DNA of 64,000 bases from Apilactobacillus kunkeei DSM 12361 = ATCC 700308 (GCF_001281265.1 NZ_JXDB01000007.1:62001-126000); one strand, 5' to 3'; positions 18,164-27,635 are shown, counted from the stretch's first letter. The notes: generated by a model not told the origin, from the letters alone. Numbers and translations are program-made.

Positions 18164-18377
18164 AATTCATATATTGATGGGGAATACAGAGAACACTTCT
18201 CAGTTTATTTAAAATTATCTACTTTACATAATATATATTATACGAAGTATACTTAAAAAGAAGAAGTAGCAATGATTCTCAATTTTCACATTTATTTATA
18301 ACTTAATTTGATTTATATATTCTTGTAATATGTTTATGGTATGATTTGGATAAATTCTTTGGAGGTTTTATTTATAT
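18164..18377. other. AT-rich gene-free interval with overlapping palindromes
   Basis: No coding frame is supported. TTTACA at 18223-18228 leads into the 14-bp palindrome ATAATATATATTAT (18228-18241), overlapping the inverted repeat TATAC-GAA-GTATA (18239-18251). An extended -10 element TGGTATGAT (18337-18345) lies just before the GNAT ribosome-binding site and is a likely promoter for it. The palindromes may be operators or fragile AT-rich sequence. Confidence 0.4.
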
Positions 18378-18908
18378 ATGATTACCTTTAGAAATCTATC
18401 TGATAATAATGATTCAAGTTATTGGTTAGATCTTTATTCAGATTCGTTCCCAACTAACCAACGAATTGATTTCAACGATTTAACTAATATTGCCAATTCT
18501 AATGACTCCGTTCAAATGCTGCTAATTCAGTTAGACGCTCAAAATGTCGGCATTATTTATCTTGTCGATTTTCACGATCAAGCATTTATTTTATATCTTG
18601 CTATTGATGCTAATATGCGTGGTAACGGTTTAGGAAAATTAACTATAAAGGCCTTGAAATCAAGGTTTAAAGACGGTTTCATTCTGGAATCTGAGTCCAT
18701 TTTAGTTGATTCTGCTAATCATAAACAACGAAATGCTAGATATCGTTTCTATACTAATAACGGTATGATTGATACTGACTTAGCAACCAAGGATTCTGAT
18801 GACGAATTCCACCTACTTACTTCAAATAAGTATGCTGGTGTGGATCTATACAAGAAAGCTAACCAAATTCTTGGTTTAGATGTAGATGTAATTAAATACA
18901 ATAAATAG
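18378..18908 (+). CDS. GNAT family N-acetyltransferase
   Basis: A 176-aa protein with the acetyl-CoA-binding motif A: LYLAIDANMRGNGLGKLTIK (Arg81 to Gly86 form R-G-N-G-L-G). The N-terminal strand ITFRNLSDN and the C-terminal YRFYTNNGM fit the GNAT fold. GGAGG lies twelve bases before the ATG. It is a single gene and the substrate is unknown. Confidence 0.85.
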   Translation: MITFRNLSDNNDSSYWLDLYSDSFPTNQRIDFNDLTNIANSNDSVQMLLIQLDAQNVGIIYLVDFHDQAFILYLAIDANMRGNGLGKLTIKALKSRFKDGFILESESILVDSANHKQRNARYRFYTNNGMIDTDLATKDSDDEFHLLTSNKYAGVDLYKKANQILGLDVDVIKYNK

Positions 18909-18917
18909 AAAAAATAG

Positions 18918-18985
18918 GACGCTCTCTGCTGCACGTTTAAATGTTTATATGTATAGTTATACGTTTATGTGCAGTGTGTGGCGTC
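18918..18985. ncRNA. Long imperfect hairpin, possible structured RNA or inverted-repeat remnant
   Basis: GACGC (18918-18922) pairs with GCGTC (18981-18985), and CTGCAC (18929-18934) pairs with GTGCAG (18969-18974). They are separated by a symmetrical 6/6 internal loop and enclose an AT-rich apical region with GTATA/TATAC. The GC-rich arms stand out from the AT-rich surroundings. There is no T-run, so it is not a standard terminator. The function is unknown. Confidence 0.35.
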
Positions 18986-19081
18986 ATAAATACATAAGAT
19001 TATTTTGATAAGACTTATAATGATGGTTTTTAAGTTTCATATGATAGAATGCATTCATACTTGATTTTAAGGAGAAGCAAA

Positions 19082-19567
19082 ATGAATGTTTTAAAGTTAA
19101 AAAAATCTACATATTTAATTATTGCGATAATAATTATATTGGTTGCGCTAGGAATCAGAAATACGATTGATAATGGTAAGTTCTACCAATTTACAAATAA
19201 CAATGCTGGATTGCTTGTAAAAGCTGATGAAAACAAAAAAGTTATTTGGAAAATGGTAAATCAAGACTCAGATGTTACATATCTATATTTCAACAAGAAT
19301 AACCAAGTATTAATTGCTGAAGACAACTCTGATCTAAATGGAATCTATAAGAATCCAAACAATTATAGTGATGATATCGGAACCTTTAAAAATAACGGTA
19401 GCGAAATTACTTTCAACATCAAGTACGACGAAGAACAAGTTAACATCAAACTTTACAATTTAAAGAAGGTTAGCGATAATAAATTTGTTGGTATTAGTGA
19501 AACTGACTCTGGTAGTACTTCATTTAAGAAGAACATCACAATTACCAAAGATGGTTATATTAAGTAA
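19082..19567 (+). CDS. Membrane-anchored hypothetical protein
   Basis: A 161-aa protein with one N-terminal helix (residues 10-25, YLIIAIIIILVALGI) after a short Lys-rich cytoplasmic stretch. A soluble extracellular domain of about 130 residues rich in Asn, Asp and Lys follows. There is no Cys and no recognisable family. The ATG at 19082 is chosen because AAGGAG lies seven bases upstream; an upstream ATG at 19049 precedes that site. It is a single gene ending at a strong bidirectional terminator. I do not recognise it. Confidence 0.75.
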   Translation: MNVLKLKKSTYLIIAIIIILVALGIRNTIDNGKFYQFTNNNAGLLVKADENKKVIWKMVNQDSDVTYLYFNKNNQVLIAEDNSDLNGIYKNPNNYSDDIGTFKNNGSEITFNIKYDEEQVNIKLYNLKKVSDNKFVGISETDSGSTSFKKNITITKDGYIK

Positions 19568-19588
19568 AAAAGGGCGTCTGCGTCTATT

Positions 19589-19618
19589 AAAAAAGCATTC
19601 CAAAATGGAATGCTTTTT
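19589..19618. terminator. Bidirectional terminator between the orphan gene and carB
   Basis: AAAAAGCATTCCA pairs perfectly with TGGAATGCTTTTT around a 4-nt loop. The right arm overlaps the carB stop codon. Confidence 0.9.
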
Positions 19619-22118
19619 ATTTGTCATCGACTAATCTAAATTTGATTTTAGCCCCTACTTCTTGGGAACTATTAGCGTGATCAACTTTGACATTTAATTG
19701 TTTGAATGGGAAGGTTGCTTGCATATGAGTAACTCTATTAGACATATCAGGCATATTCTTCATTAATTCGTTAATATCCAATCTCTTAGTGTAGAAACGG
19801 ACAAGTGCCCTAACCCAATTAATTCCGGTTGCTCTGCTTAAGAATATTGTTTCAGTTAAACGTAGTGGTCTAATACCAACATACTCTGATTCCCCCTTCT
19901 TATTTTGATTAAACAAGATTTGGACTAATCCAATCCAATTGGAACTTTGAATATGGGCTTTAGATTCTTCAATATCTCTTTGTAATGCTTCATCACCTAA
20001 GACATATGGCGTCTCGTATGCAGTTACATAATCTAAGTCACTCTTATTATTACTAATTAACTTTTCTGTTGAGATAAAGTAACTTTCATCTTGAGTCACA
20101 AAGAAGTTTAGTGCATAGGTAACATCCTTAGGTAAAACAACCCCTGTTTCTTGATCAGGTGGCAATACTTGAACGTTTAAACCAGTGTATTTCTTTAATT
20201 GTTTTAGTAGGAAATGTCTGTTTCCTGGAATGAATACTCTAACTGGTTTTTCCAGTTCAATAATATTTAGAATTGCCCCTAATTGAATTGGTTCAATATA
20301 TTGCTTATCACTAATTTGTGGACTTAGTGATAATGCATTTGGATTGTTATTCATGACAATTGTCTTGTAACCGATTCTGTGTAGTTGGATTAACATTTCA
20401 GCTGTGTAGTAATCAGCAGCTGTATTAGGACCTAGCTTGTTTCCACCACGACCGATTACTAGAGCGGTCTTTTCTGATTCTTGACTAGATTCGTTTTCAA
20501 TTTCATAACTACTGTAGAAAGAACGAATGTTTTGATCAAATTCACCAGCTGAAGGTTCAATTGCCTTATATGTTGGGTATTCACCAGCAGCGTGATATAA
20601 CTCTCTAACTTTTTCGATTGGTTGATGCCATGTTTCAGCCATCATACCATCACCAAAGCCATGATCATGAGCAACTTCAATGGTTCTTAGTTTCATTGGT
20701 TCTTTAATGATTAGTTCTTCAACATCCAATAATTCCTTTAGCTTGTAGAAATAGAATTGGTTAATCTTGGTTAATTCCTCTAATTCATCTACTTGGTAAC
20801 CACGTCTTAGCGCTTCAATTAATACTAATAAACGGTCTGACTTAGGGTGAATCAATTGACTGATTAATTCATCACTACTGATTTCGTACATGCTTGGTAG
20901 AACATCACGAGGTGAGAATTGAGAACTACGCAAAGCTTTTAACATTGCTTCTTCAACAGTTCTACCTACCCCAATGGTTGAACCAACAGACTTCATTGTA
21001 GTATTTAGATGTTGATTAGCTTCTGGAACATTATCAAATGGCCATACTGGCATCTTAATTACCACGTGGTCTAATGTTGGTTCCATGATGGGTGTTAAAC
21101 GGTGATAGTTAGCGTGTAATTGAATCTCTGGTAATGAATTACCTAGTAAAAGATTTGTACATACATAAACTAATGGATAACCTGTAGATCTCGCAGCTAG
21201 TGCTGAACTACTGTTAATCAACGGATTAATTTTTGTGATGTAGTAATTACTACCATCGTTAGGATCTAGGGCAAATTGAATATGACATAAACCAACGATA
21301 TTCAATAAGTCCATCATCTTAAACGTTGCAGTTCTTAGACTTTGGTACTCAATATCGCCCAGTGTTTGAACTGGAGAAATTACGATTGAATCACCAGAAT
21401 GGACACCAACAGCATCAATATTTTCCAAACCACTAATTAGAATCTTGGTATTGGTTTGATCTCTAACCGCAACAGTTTCAATTTGTTTGTAACCAACGAT
21501 GCTCTTTTCAATGATACATACGCTGTCGTCTTTAAATTCGTCTTCTAACATGTCAGAAAGTTCTTCAGCATTATTACAGATGATTCTTTCGGTACTTTCC
21601 TTATGGCTAACTTTTTTGATGTTAACTGGGAAACCAATTTCTCGAACGACTTCAAATGCTTCGGATTCACTTCTAACTATTTTAGAAGGTACTGCTGGTT
21701 CATCGATACTATTAATAGCAATCTTCATCTTATCTGGATTATTAATAACCTTTAAAGACTCTTTAGAGATCCCTAAAACACGGACTCCTAAATCACTTAG
21801 AATTCCTTGGTTTAATAGTTCCTGTGTAACGTGAATTGCTCTTAATCCCCCAGCGATTGGAATAATTGCATCAGGAGATTCCTTCTTAATTACATCAAGA
21901 ACATTTTTTAAATTAATTTCTTTTATAAATACATTAGCCGGTTGAACTTCTGAAAGTGTAAGTGAAAAAGGATTATTATCAATCACTAGAACTTGAACGC
22001 CATTTTTCTTTAAGGCTGTCATCATTTGAAATGCAGCAGCATCAAGCTCAGTTTCATTACCAATTTTAGAAGGTCCACCACCTAAAATTAATACCTTCTT
22101 GATTTTATTATCTATCAT
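19617..22118 (-). CDS. carB: Degenerate carbamoyl-phosphate synthase large subunit (CarB-like)
   Basis: An 833-aa CarB homologue; functional CarB is about 1060 aa. The order is a pre-ATP-grasp and ATP-grasp domain (about 1-395), oligomerisation domain (about 395-545), second pre-ATP-grasp, a strongly shortened second ATP-grasp (about 680-790) and no C-terminal regulatory domain. Key sites are altered: the Gly-rich loop expected near 170 reads VSHKESTE, and the metal/ATP motif IEVNPR reads TKINPL (Lys296 for Glu, Leu300 for Arg). The second copy reads YVGIRPLR. It is the last gene of the ebsA-fhs-lspA-rluD-pyrR-carA-carB operon, 3 bp after carA. Catalysis looks unlikely, yet the frame is intact. 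Confidence 0.85.
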   Translation of the reverse strand: MIDNKIKKVLILGGGPSKIGNETELDAAAFQMMTALKKNGVQVLVIDNNPFSLTLSEVQPANVFIKEINLKNVLDVIKKESPDAIIPIAGGLRAIHVTQELLNQGILSDLGVRVLGISKESLKVINNPDKMKIAINSIDEPAVPSKIVRSESEAFEVVREIGFPVNIKKVSHKESTERIICNNAEELSDMLEDEFKDDSVCIIEKSIVGYKQIETVAVRDQTNTKILISGLENIDAVGVHSGDSIVISPVQTLGDIEYQSLRTATFKMMDLLNIVGLCHIQFALDPNDGSNYYITKINPLINSSSALAARSTGYPLVYVCTNLLLGNSLPEIQLHANYHRLTPIMEPTLDHVVIKMPVWPFDNVPEANQHLNTTMKSVGSTIGVGRTVEEAMLKALRSSQFSPRDVLPSMYEISSDELISQLIHPKSDRLLVLIEALRRGYQVDELEELTKINQFYFYKLKELLDVEELIIKEPMKLRTIEVAHDHGFGDGMMAETWHQPIEKVRELYHAAGEYPTYKAIEPSAGEFDQNIRSFYSSYEIENESSQESEKTALVIGRGGNKLGPNTAADYYTAEMLIQLHRIGYKTIVMNNNPNALSLSPQISDKQYIEPIQLGAILNIIELEKPVRVFIPGNRHFLLKQLKKYTGLNVQVLPPDQETGVVLPKDVTYALNFFVTQDESYFISTEKLISNNKSDLDYVTAYETPYVLGDEALQRDIEESKAHIQSSNWIGLVQILFNQNKKGESEYVGIRPLRLTETIFLSRATGINWVRALVRFYTKRLDINELMKNMPDMSNRVTHMQATFPFKQLNVKVDHANSSQEVGAKIKFRLVDDK

Positions 22119-22121
22119 TAG

Positions 22122-23195
22122 TTATCTCCTTTGTGAGCTAACGTTTTCTAGAAATTCTTCAAACAAGTCTGCACTGTCTTGTGGACCAGGTCCACCATCT
22201 GGTGAGAATTGAACAGAAAAAGCAGGATAATCACGATGTCTGATACCTTGGACAGTACCATTAACTAAATCAACATATGTAATCAATAATTGATCATGGA
22301 TGATTGATTTAGGATCAACAGCGTATCCTTCGCTTTGTGATGCATAGATGATTTGATTAGTAATAACTTGTCTAATTGGATGATTACTACCATGATGTTC
22401 ACCGTCTAATTTGTAAACATTGGCATCATTGGCTAATGCAAACAATTCATGTCCTAATCCCATCGCAAACATTGGGATTTCTTTTTGGACCTCTCTAATC
22501 ATCTGTAAAACAGAATCTGGTAAATCTCTTGGAGAACCAGGTCCAGTTGATAAAACAACACCATCAGGGTCTAAATCAAAGATTTCCTGACTAGTTGTTT
22601 CAAATGGCATCACAATAACGTTACAATCAAGGTCAGCCAATTTACGTAAAATACCGTATTTAAGACCGAAATCAATCAATACAATATTGTATCCATCACC
22701 AGTATTTGGAAATGGCGCCTTGGTAGATACTTGATTTACTTGTTGATTAGTAAGAACCGTTGCATGAAGTTGATCAAAAGCATGTTCATCATCCATATCA
22801 ACAATACTTGCCTTCATTGTTTGTTTTCGATTTAAGCGACGTGTTAATTCTCTAGTATCGATTCCCGCAATACCAGGAATGTTATGTTGCTTTAGGAATA
22901 AATCTAAGTTTAAGTTTCCTAATCTATTGGTAGAAATATTGGAGTATTCTTTAACAACTACCCCTTTTGAATTTGTCACAATTGCTTCAAAGCTTTTGTG
23001 GTTAATTCCTGTATTACCAATAGATGGCTGTGTAAACACAATGATTTGATTATGGTAAATTTGATTTGTTATAACTTCTTGATAGCCTAACATATTAGAA
23101 TTTACAATAATTTCTCCAGTTGTGGTTGCTTCAGCTCCGAAGGCTTTACCTTTATATGAAGTTCCATCTTCTAATATTAAATATCTAGTGGTCAT
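22122..23195 (-). CDS. carA: Degenerate carbamoyl-phosphate synthase small subunit (CarA-like glutaminase)
   Basis: A 357-aa protein of normal CarA length and layout. It has an N-terminal CPSase_sm domain (MLGYQEVITN, GIDTRELTR) and a class I glutamine amidotransferase domain from about 169. The nucleophile elbow GICLGHQ reads AMGLGHE, so Cys is replaced by Gly246. The HPE dyad reads SPD (Ser331 and Asp333). All three triad residues are therefore substituted, while the folding motifs (LSTGPGSP, SVQF, GPGPQDS) are kept. Glutamine hydrolysis should be absent. Some CPSases use free ammonia, but the partner CarB is degenerate too. Confidence 0.88.
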   Translation of the reverse strand: MTTRYLILEDGTSYKGKAFGAEATTTGEIIVNSNMLGYQEVITNQIYHNQIIVFTQPSIGNTGINHKSFEAIVTNSKGVVVKEYSNISTNRLGNLNLDLFLKQHNIPGIAGIDTRELTRRLNRKQTMKASIVDMDDEHAFDQLHATVLTNQQVNQVSTKAPFPNTGDGYNIVLIDFGLKYGILRKLADLDCNVIVMPFETTSQEIFDLDPDGVVLSTGPGSPRDLPDSVLQMIREVQKEIPMFAMGLGHELFALANDANVYKLDGEHHGSNHPIRQVITNQIIYASQSEGYAVDPKSIIHDQLLITYVDLVNGTVQGIRHRDYPAFSVQFSPDGGPGPQDSADLFEEFLENVSSQRR

Positions 23196-23228
23196 AACAA
23201 CAATCTCCTTAAATATTTTATTTAAGAG

Positions 23229-23756
23229 TTACTTTTCATCAATTTCAACAGAATCTTGATCATCGATTTCATCAACTTGAACATTGATGATTTCTTGTTT
23301 TGAAGTTGGAATGTTCTTACCAACAAAGTCAGCTCTAATTGGTAATTCACGGTGTCCACGATCAACTAATACAGCTAATCTGATGTTCTTTGGACGACCT
23401 AATTCAGCAATTGCTGATAATGCAGCGTTAATAGTTCTACCAGTAAATAAAACGTCATCAACTAAGATGATGTTTTTGTCCTTTAATGAAACAGCTTCAT
23501 CAGAAAGAACTGCTGGTTCGTTGTCAGTGTGTTGAATATCATCACGATACTTTGTAACGTCGATCCCAACTACAGGAACTTCTTTATTTTCAAGCTTTTG
23601 TAAACGATTAGCAATGCGTTTAGCAAGGTAAATACCACGAGTCTTAATACCAACTAATACTAGGTTATTTACCCCCTTATTTTTTTCAATAATTTCGTAA
23701 GTAATACGAGTTAACGCTCTTTGCATGGCCATTTTATCAACAACGACTTTACTCAT
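23229..23756 (-). CDS. pyrR: Bifunctional pyr operon regulator / uracil phosphoribosyltransferase PyrR
   Basis: A 175-aa PRTase-fold protein. The PRPP-binding motif [19 protein letters not shown] (95-113) is intact. In Bacillus, PyrR binds UMP and terminates pyr transcripts. Here no attenuator can fit in the 11 bp before pyrR or the 33 bp before carA, and no pyrB, C, D, E or F gene is adjacent. Its targets, if any, lie elsewhere. A salvage UPRT role is possible. Confidence 0.94.
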   Translation of the reverse strand: MSKVVVDKMAMQRALTRITYEIIEKNKGVNNLVLVGIKTRGIYLAKRIANRLQKLENKEVPVVGIDVTKYRDDIQHTDNEPAVLSDEAVSLKDKNIILVDDVLFTGRTINAALSAIAELGRPKNIRLAVLVDRGHRELPIRADFVGKNIPTSKQEIINVQVDEIDDQDSVEIDEK

Positions 23757-23767
23757 TACAAATCCTC

Positions 23768-24685
23768 CTATTTTTGATTGTATTTATTTCTTAATTTAGT
23801 AATTGTTTGTTCAAAAATTTCTGGCAATGGTGTTTCAAAAATCATTTGTTCGTTTGTCTTTGGGTGAACAAAGCCTAATTTCTTAGCATGTAAAAATTGA
23901 CCATTACCCTTTAAAGTGTTCTTGGGTCCGTATAGAGGATCTCCAGCAAGTGGATGACCAATATACTTCATATGAACTCTAATTTGGTGAGTACGACCTG
24001 TTTCTAATACACATGAAACAAGTGTATATTCTCCACCGAAGCGTTCTAAAACCTTAAAATGAGTAACGGCGTTCTTTCCATCATCTACGATTGCCTGTTT
24101 TTTACGGTCTTTTTTAGATCTACCAATTGGGGCGTTAATAACGCCACTATTTTCTTTGATATTTCCATGTACTAATGCAATATATTCACGAATGTTTGAT
24201 TTATCCTTTAATTGTTTGGACAAAGATTCATGAGCATAATTATTCTTAGCAACCATTAATAGACCAGATGTATCTTTATCAATTCTATGAACGATTCCTG
24301 GTCTATAGGTTCCATTAATTGTTGAAAGTGGTGAATGATAAAGTAATGCATTCACTAATGTATGGTCAGGATGACCTGGAGAAGGATGAACAACCATTCC
24401 TTGCGGCTTATTGACGACAATTACATCATCATCCTCATATACAATATCAATGTTGATGTTTTCCGGTTCCACGTTCATTGTTTCTGGTTCAGGAATGATT
24501 ACCTGAATTACCTCACCGTCTTTAACATCGTATTTTGCCTTTTTCTTTTGTCCATCTACCAAGACTAATCCATCTTCAATCAAACTTTTGGCTCTTGAAC
24601 GACTTAAATCATCAACGTTATCAGTTAATGATTTATCTAGTCGAACATGCCCCTTTGTGACTGTATAAGTTACTGTATCTTTAAT
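23768..24685 (-). CDS. rluD: RluD-type 23S rRNA pseudouridine synthase, probable AUU start
   Basis: A 305-aa protein with an N-terminal S4 RNA-binding domain ([20 protein letters not shown] onward), then the catalytic domain with HRIDKDTSG (Asp136) and GRTHQIRVH. The conserved S4 region has no ATG, GTG or TTG before codon 35. The frame opens after TAG at the lspA end and its only plausible initiator is ATT at 24685-24683. That codon overlaps the lspA stop and follows GGTGA by five bases. Starting at TTG 24583 would delete most of the S4 domain. Homologues include B. subtilis YlyB, also located between lspA and pyrR. Confidence 0.9.
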   Translation of the reverse strand: MKDTVTYTVTKGHVRLDKSLTDNVDDLSRSRAKSLIEDGLVLVDGQKKKAKYDVKDGEVIQVIIPEPETMNVEPENINIDIVYEDDDVIVVNKPQGMVVHPSPGHPDHTLVNALLYHSPLSTINGTYRPGIVHRIDKDTSGLLMVAKNNYAHESLSKQLKDKSNIREYIALVHGNIKENSGVINAPIGRSKKDRKKQAIVDDGKNAVTHFKVLERFGGEYTLVSCVLETGRTHQIRVHMKYIGHPLAGDPLYGPKNTLKGNGQFLHAKKLGFVHPKTNEQMIFETPLPEIFEQTITKLRNKYNQK

Positions 24686-25133
24686 CTAAATCACCATCTC
24701 TTAATATTGCAAAAAATAACAAGATAATTCCAAATGTAATGCAGATATCTGCGAAGTTAAACACTGGGAAATTAATAAAATCAACTTGGAACATATCAAC
24801 TACATAACCTTGTAAGAAACGGTTAATGAAGTTACCTAAAATTCCAGCTAATAAGATTGTTGTACTTGTTAAATAAAGCTTTCTACCCTCTAATTTTATC
24901 ATAAAATAAACAATCGCTACGACTGCTACTAAGGTAATAATGGAAAATAACCATTGTTGGCCTTCCAAGATACTCCAAGCAGCACCACTATTATGCAGAT
25001 TAGTAATTGATAATACTCCTGGGATGATTGTTGTACTTGATGTTTCTGAAATGTTTGCAGAAATCCAAATTTTGATTGCTTGATCAATTCCAACAAGAGC
25101 ACATAGGCTAATTAAAATATATACAATTGGCAT
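24681..25133 (-). CDS. lspA: Lipoprotein signal peptidase II
   Basis: A 150-aa membrane aspartyl protease that cleaves prolipoproteins. It has four hydrophobic helices. The catalytic aspartates are Asp113 (GYVVDMFQVDF) and Asp129 (FNFADICITFG), with NSGAAWSI and GNFINR as further signatures. It is followed by rluD, whose proposed start overlaps its stop codon. A substrate, the lipoprotein nuclease, is encoded in this window. Confidence 0.96.
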   Translation of the reverse strand: MPIVYILISLCALVGIDQAIKIWISANISETSSTTIIPGVLSITNLHNSGAAWSILEGQQWLFSIITLVAVVAIVYFMIKLEGRKLYLTSTTILLAGILGNFINRFLQGYVVDMFQVDFINFPVFNFADICITFGIILLFFAILRDGDLD

Positions 25134-25145
25134 TGAAAAACTCCT

Positions 25146-26801
25146 TTAGAATAGCCCTGTAATCTTACCATCATTATCAATATCCATGTCTAAAGCTGCT
25201 GGATGTGATGGTAAACCAGGCATTGTTAGAATCTTACCAGTTAATACAACGATGAAACCGGCACCTAGTTTAGGTTGGATGTCAGAAACATTAATTGAGA
25301 AGTCAACTGGTGCTCCTAACTCTTTAGCATTATCAGTGAATGAGTATTGTGTCTTAGCGACACAGATTGGTAATTTGTCCCAACCATTTTTAACTAGTTT
25401 CTTTAATTGTGTCTTAGCTTTATTACTTAATACAACACCATTTCCACCATAAATTTTAGTAACGATAGCATTTAACTTGTCCATAAATTCATCATCGTTG
25501 TTGTATAGCGGTTTAAATTCTTGATTGTTGTCACATACATCAACTAATTCTTCAGCTAATTCAGTTGCACCTGCTCCACCATTTTCCCATACAGTTGTAT
25601 TGAATGGTTTTACACCTTGTTCTTTGATGTAATCGTTTAATGCGTTAATTTCTTTTTCAGTATCGCTGGTAAATTCATTTACAGCAACTACAACTGGTTT
25701 GTTGTATTGCTTCATGTTAGCAATGTGTCTACCTAAGTTCTTAGCACCCTTTAGCAATGCACCTACGTTTTCTTGATCTAAGTCGTTCTTGTTAACTCCA
25801 CCATTTAGCTTTAATGCTCTAACAGTAGCAACAATAACAATCGCATCTGGACGTTTTCCTAACTTTTCAGATGTAATGTCTAGGAACTTTTCTCCACCTA
25901 AATCTGCACCGAAACCAGCTTCGGTAATTGCGTAATCCGCATGTTGAATGGCTGCTTTAGTAGCTAAAATACTGTTACAACCATGAGCGATATTAGCAAA
26001 AGGGCCACCATGAATGAATGCTGGAGTGTGTTCTAGTGTTTGAACTAAGTTTGGCTTGATTGCATCTTTTAATAGTAATGCTAATGCACCAGTAACACCC
26101 AAGTCATTAACAGTAACTGGTTGTCTATCGTAGTTGTAACCAATTAGGATTTTACCTAATTTTTCTTTTAAGTCGTTTAAATCTTCACTCAAACATAAAA
26201 CTGCCATGATTTCACTTGCGACAGTAATGTCAAAACCATCTTCACGAGGGACACCAGATGTACGTCCACCCAATCCAACGATTACGTTTCTTAATTCTCG
26301 GTCGTTAATGTCAACGACTCTCTTCCAGGTAATTGTTCTAGGATCAATGTTTAACTTGTTACCATGATGAATGTGATTATCAATTAGTGCTGATAATGTG
26401 TCATGTGCTTCAGTAATAGCAGGAAAGTCACCTGTAAAGAAAAGGTTAATATCTTCCATTGGTGCTACTTGAGCGTATCCACCACCAGTTGCACCACCTT
26501 TAATTCCCATAACAGGTCCAAGTGATGGTTCTCTTAGCGCAATTGCTACAGACTTATTAATTCTGTGGAATGCGTCACCTAAACCAATGGTTAAAGTAGT
26601 TTTACCTTCACCAGCAGCAGTTGGATTAATTGATGTTACTAAAATCAGTTTACCGTTTTTTGAACCGGAAAATGGTAGGTTGATTTTCGCTTTATATTTA
26701 CCATAAGGATCCATTTGATCGTCACTTATATTTAAACTTGATGCAATTTCGCTAATGTTTTTTAACTCAGCTGATTGTGAAATTTCAATATCTGTTTTCA
26801 T
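25146..26801 (-). CDS. fhs: Formate-tetrahydrofolate ligase
   Basis: A 551-aa enzyme forming 10-formyl-THF from formate, THF and ATP for purine and formyl-Met synthesis. The P-loop is [14 protein letters not shown] (60-73), with GGAAGGGYAQ-like [13 protein letters not shown] and [14 protein letters not shown] as family signatures. AGGAGATG lies nine bases before the ATG. It heads most of the leftward operon after ebsA and is 12 bp upstream of lspA. Together with the THF-controlled folT it points to reliance on folate uptake. Confidence 0.97.
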   Translation of the reverse strand: MKTDIEISQSAELKNISEIASSLNISDDQMDPYGKYKAKINLPFSGSKNGKLILVTSINPTAAGEGKTTLTIGLGDAFHRINKSVAIALREPSLGPVMGIKGGATGGGYAQVAPMEDINLFFTGDFPAITEAHDTLSALIDNHIHHGNKLNIDPRTITWKRVVDINDRELRNVIVGLGGRTSGVPREDGFDITVASEIMAVLCLSEDLNDLKEKLGKILIGYNYDRQPVTVNDLGVTGALALLLKDAIKPNLVQTLEHTPAFIHGGPFANIAHGCNSILATKAAIQHADYAITEAGFGADLGGEKFLDITSEKLGKRPDAIVIVATVRALKLNGGVNKNDLDQENVGALLKGAKNLGRHIANMKQYNKPVVVAVNEFTSDTEKEINALNDYIKEQGVKPFNTTVWENGGAGATELAEELVDVCDNNQEFKPLYNNDDEFMDKLNAIVTKIYGGNGVVLSNKAKTQLKKLVKNGWDKLPICVAKTQYSFTDNAKELGAPVDFSINVSDIQPKLGAGFIVVLTGKILTMPGLPSHPAALDMDIDNDGKITGLF

Positions 26802-26830
26802 GGTAAGAACATCTCCTAGAATTATGTAAT

Positions 26831-27214
26831 TTATTTTTTAAGTAAGTTGCTTAGCTCAATTATTGAATTGACAGGCAATAGCAATCTATAGTGCTTTTTG
26901 TTAACTTCGATGTCAGCAGTATGCTTAGAGAAACGAACGTTATCAATATCGCTAATATTTGCTTCCAACCATTTTGGATTCATTAGCTTACTTACTGTTA
27001 TTTTATCATCTTCAATGGTAATTCTTCTAAAAATAATTTGAAAAATCGCAAATAAGAAGAATACTAAAAAGAAAAAGATTGTAATCCATTGAATCACTGT
27101 TACTTCAAGCCAGAAAATAATTCCAATAAATAAAAGAGCAAAAGTCCATGCCCAAGTAATTACGGTATACAAAGGTTCTGGCTGGTATAAAAAAGTTCGT
27201 TTTTGGGTTATCAT
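26831..27214 (-). CDS. EbsA-family two-helix membrane protein
   Basis: A 127-aa protein with [17 protein letters not shown] at the start, two adjacent membrane helices (about 18-62) and a PH/YdbT-like cytoplasmic tail. This pattern resembles the lactobacillar EbsA family, whose role is unclear. AAAGGAAGG precedes the ATG. It is the first gene of the leftward operon and starts only 31 bp from the divergent RNase HI-like gene. Confidence 0.7.
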   Translation of the reverse strand: MITQKRTFLYQPEPLYTVITWAWTFALLFIGIIFWLEVTVIQWITIFFFLVFFLFAIFQIIFRRITIEDDKITVSKLMNPKWLEANISDIDNVRFSKHTADIEVNKKHYRLLLPVNSIIELSNLLKK

Positions 27215-27245
27215 TAAGTAAAACCTTCCTTTGGAGAATTAGATT

Positions 27246-27635
27246 ATGTTTAAATTATACACTGATGCGGCCACAATGAACAATTCTGGGAACAGTTCTT
27301 GTGGAATTTTAATTGTTCATGATAGTGAACAATACCAAAAAAAACTTAAATTAAATTCAAAAGACAATCATGAAGCAGAGTTCGAAGCTTGCCTACTCGG
27401 CTTTAAGGCGATTTCACCATTAACCAATAAGGACTCAATCATTGTTTATTATACAGACAGTAAAATTGTTCATGAAAGTTTAGAAAAACAATATGCTAAA
27501 CACTATCAAGAATATGTTGATCAAATTCTAGAAGAACAGTCCAAGTACAGCATGGTAATTAATAATTGGATTCCAGATACAAAAAATGAAGGTGCCCATA
27601 ATCTTGCGACACAGGCCCTTCACTTATTTTACTAA
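27246..27635 (+). CDS. RNase HI-like protein
   Basis: A 129-aa RNase H-fold protein. The catalytic carboxylates are Asp6 (LYTDAATMNN), Glu in EAEFEACLLGF and Asp in YYTDSKIVHESL, plus a likely Asp near PDTKNEGAHNLA. It lacks a hybrid-binding domain. It is related to the YpdQ/RNase HI-like group, which is not always active as RNase H. Its 3' end overlaps the convergent oxidase gene by 12 bp. Confidence 0.85.
   Translation: MFKLYTDAATMNNSGNSSCGILIVHDSEQYQKKLKLNSKDNHEAEFEACLLGFKAISPLTNKDSIIVYYTDSKIVHESLEKQYAKHYQEYVDQILEEQSKYSMVINNWIPDTKNEGAHNLATQALHLFY

Noticed and set aside
19617-23195. carA and carB as ordinary pseudogenes
   Set aside because: Both frames are long and uninterrupted with good ribosome-binding sites, so they are kept as genes encoding probably inactive enzymes.
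23196-23228. PyrR attenuator before carA
   Set aside because: The 33-bp gap contains only the ribosome-binding region and cannot form the anti-terminator and terminator pair.
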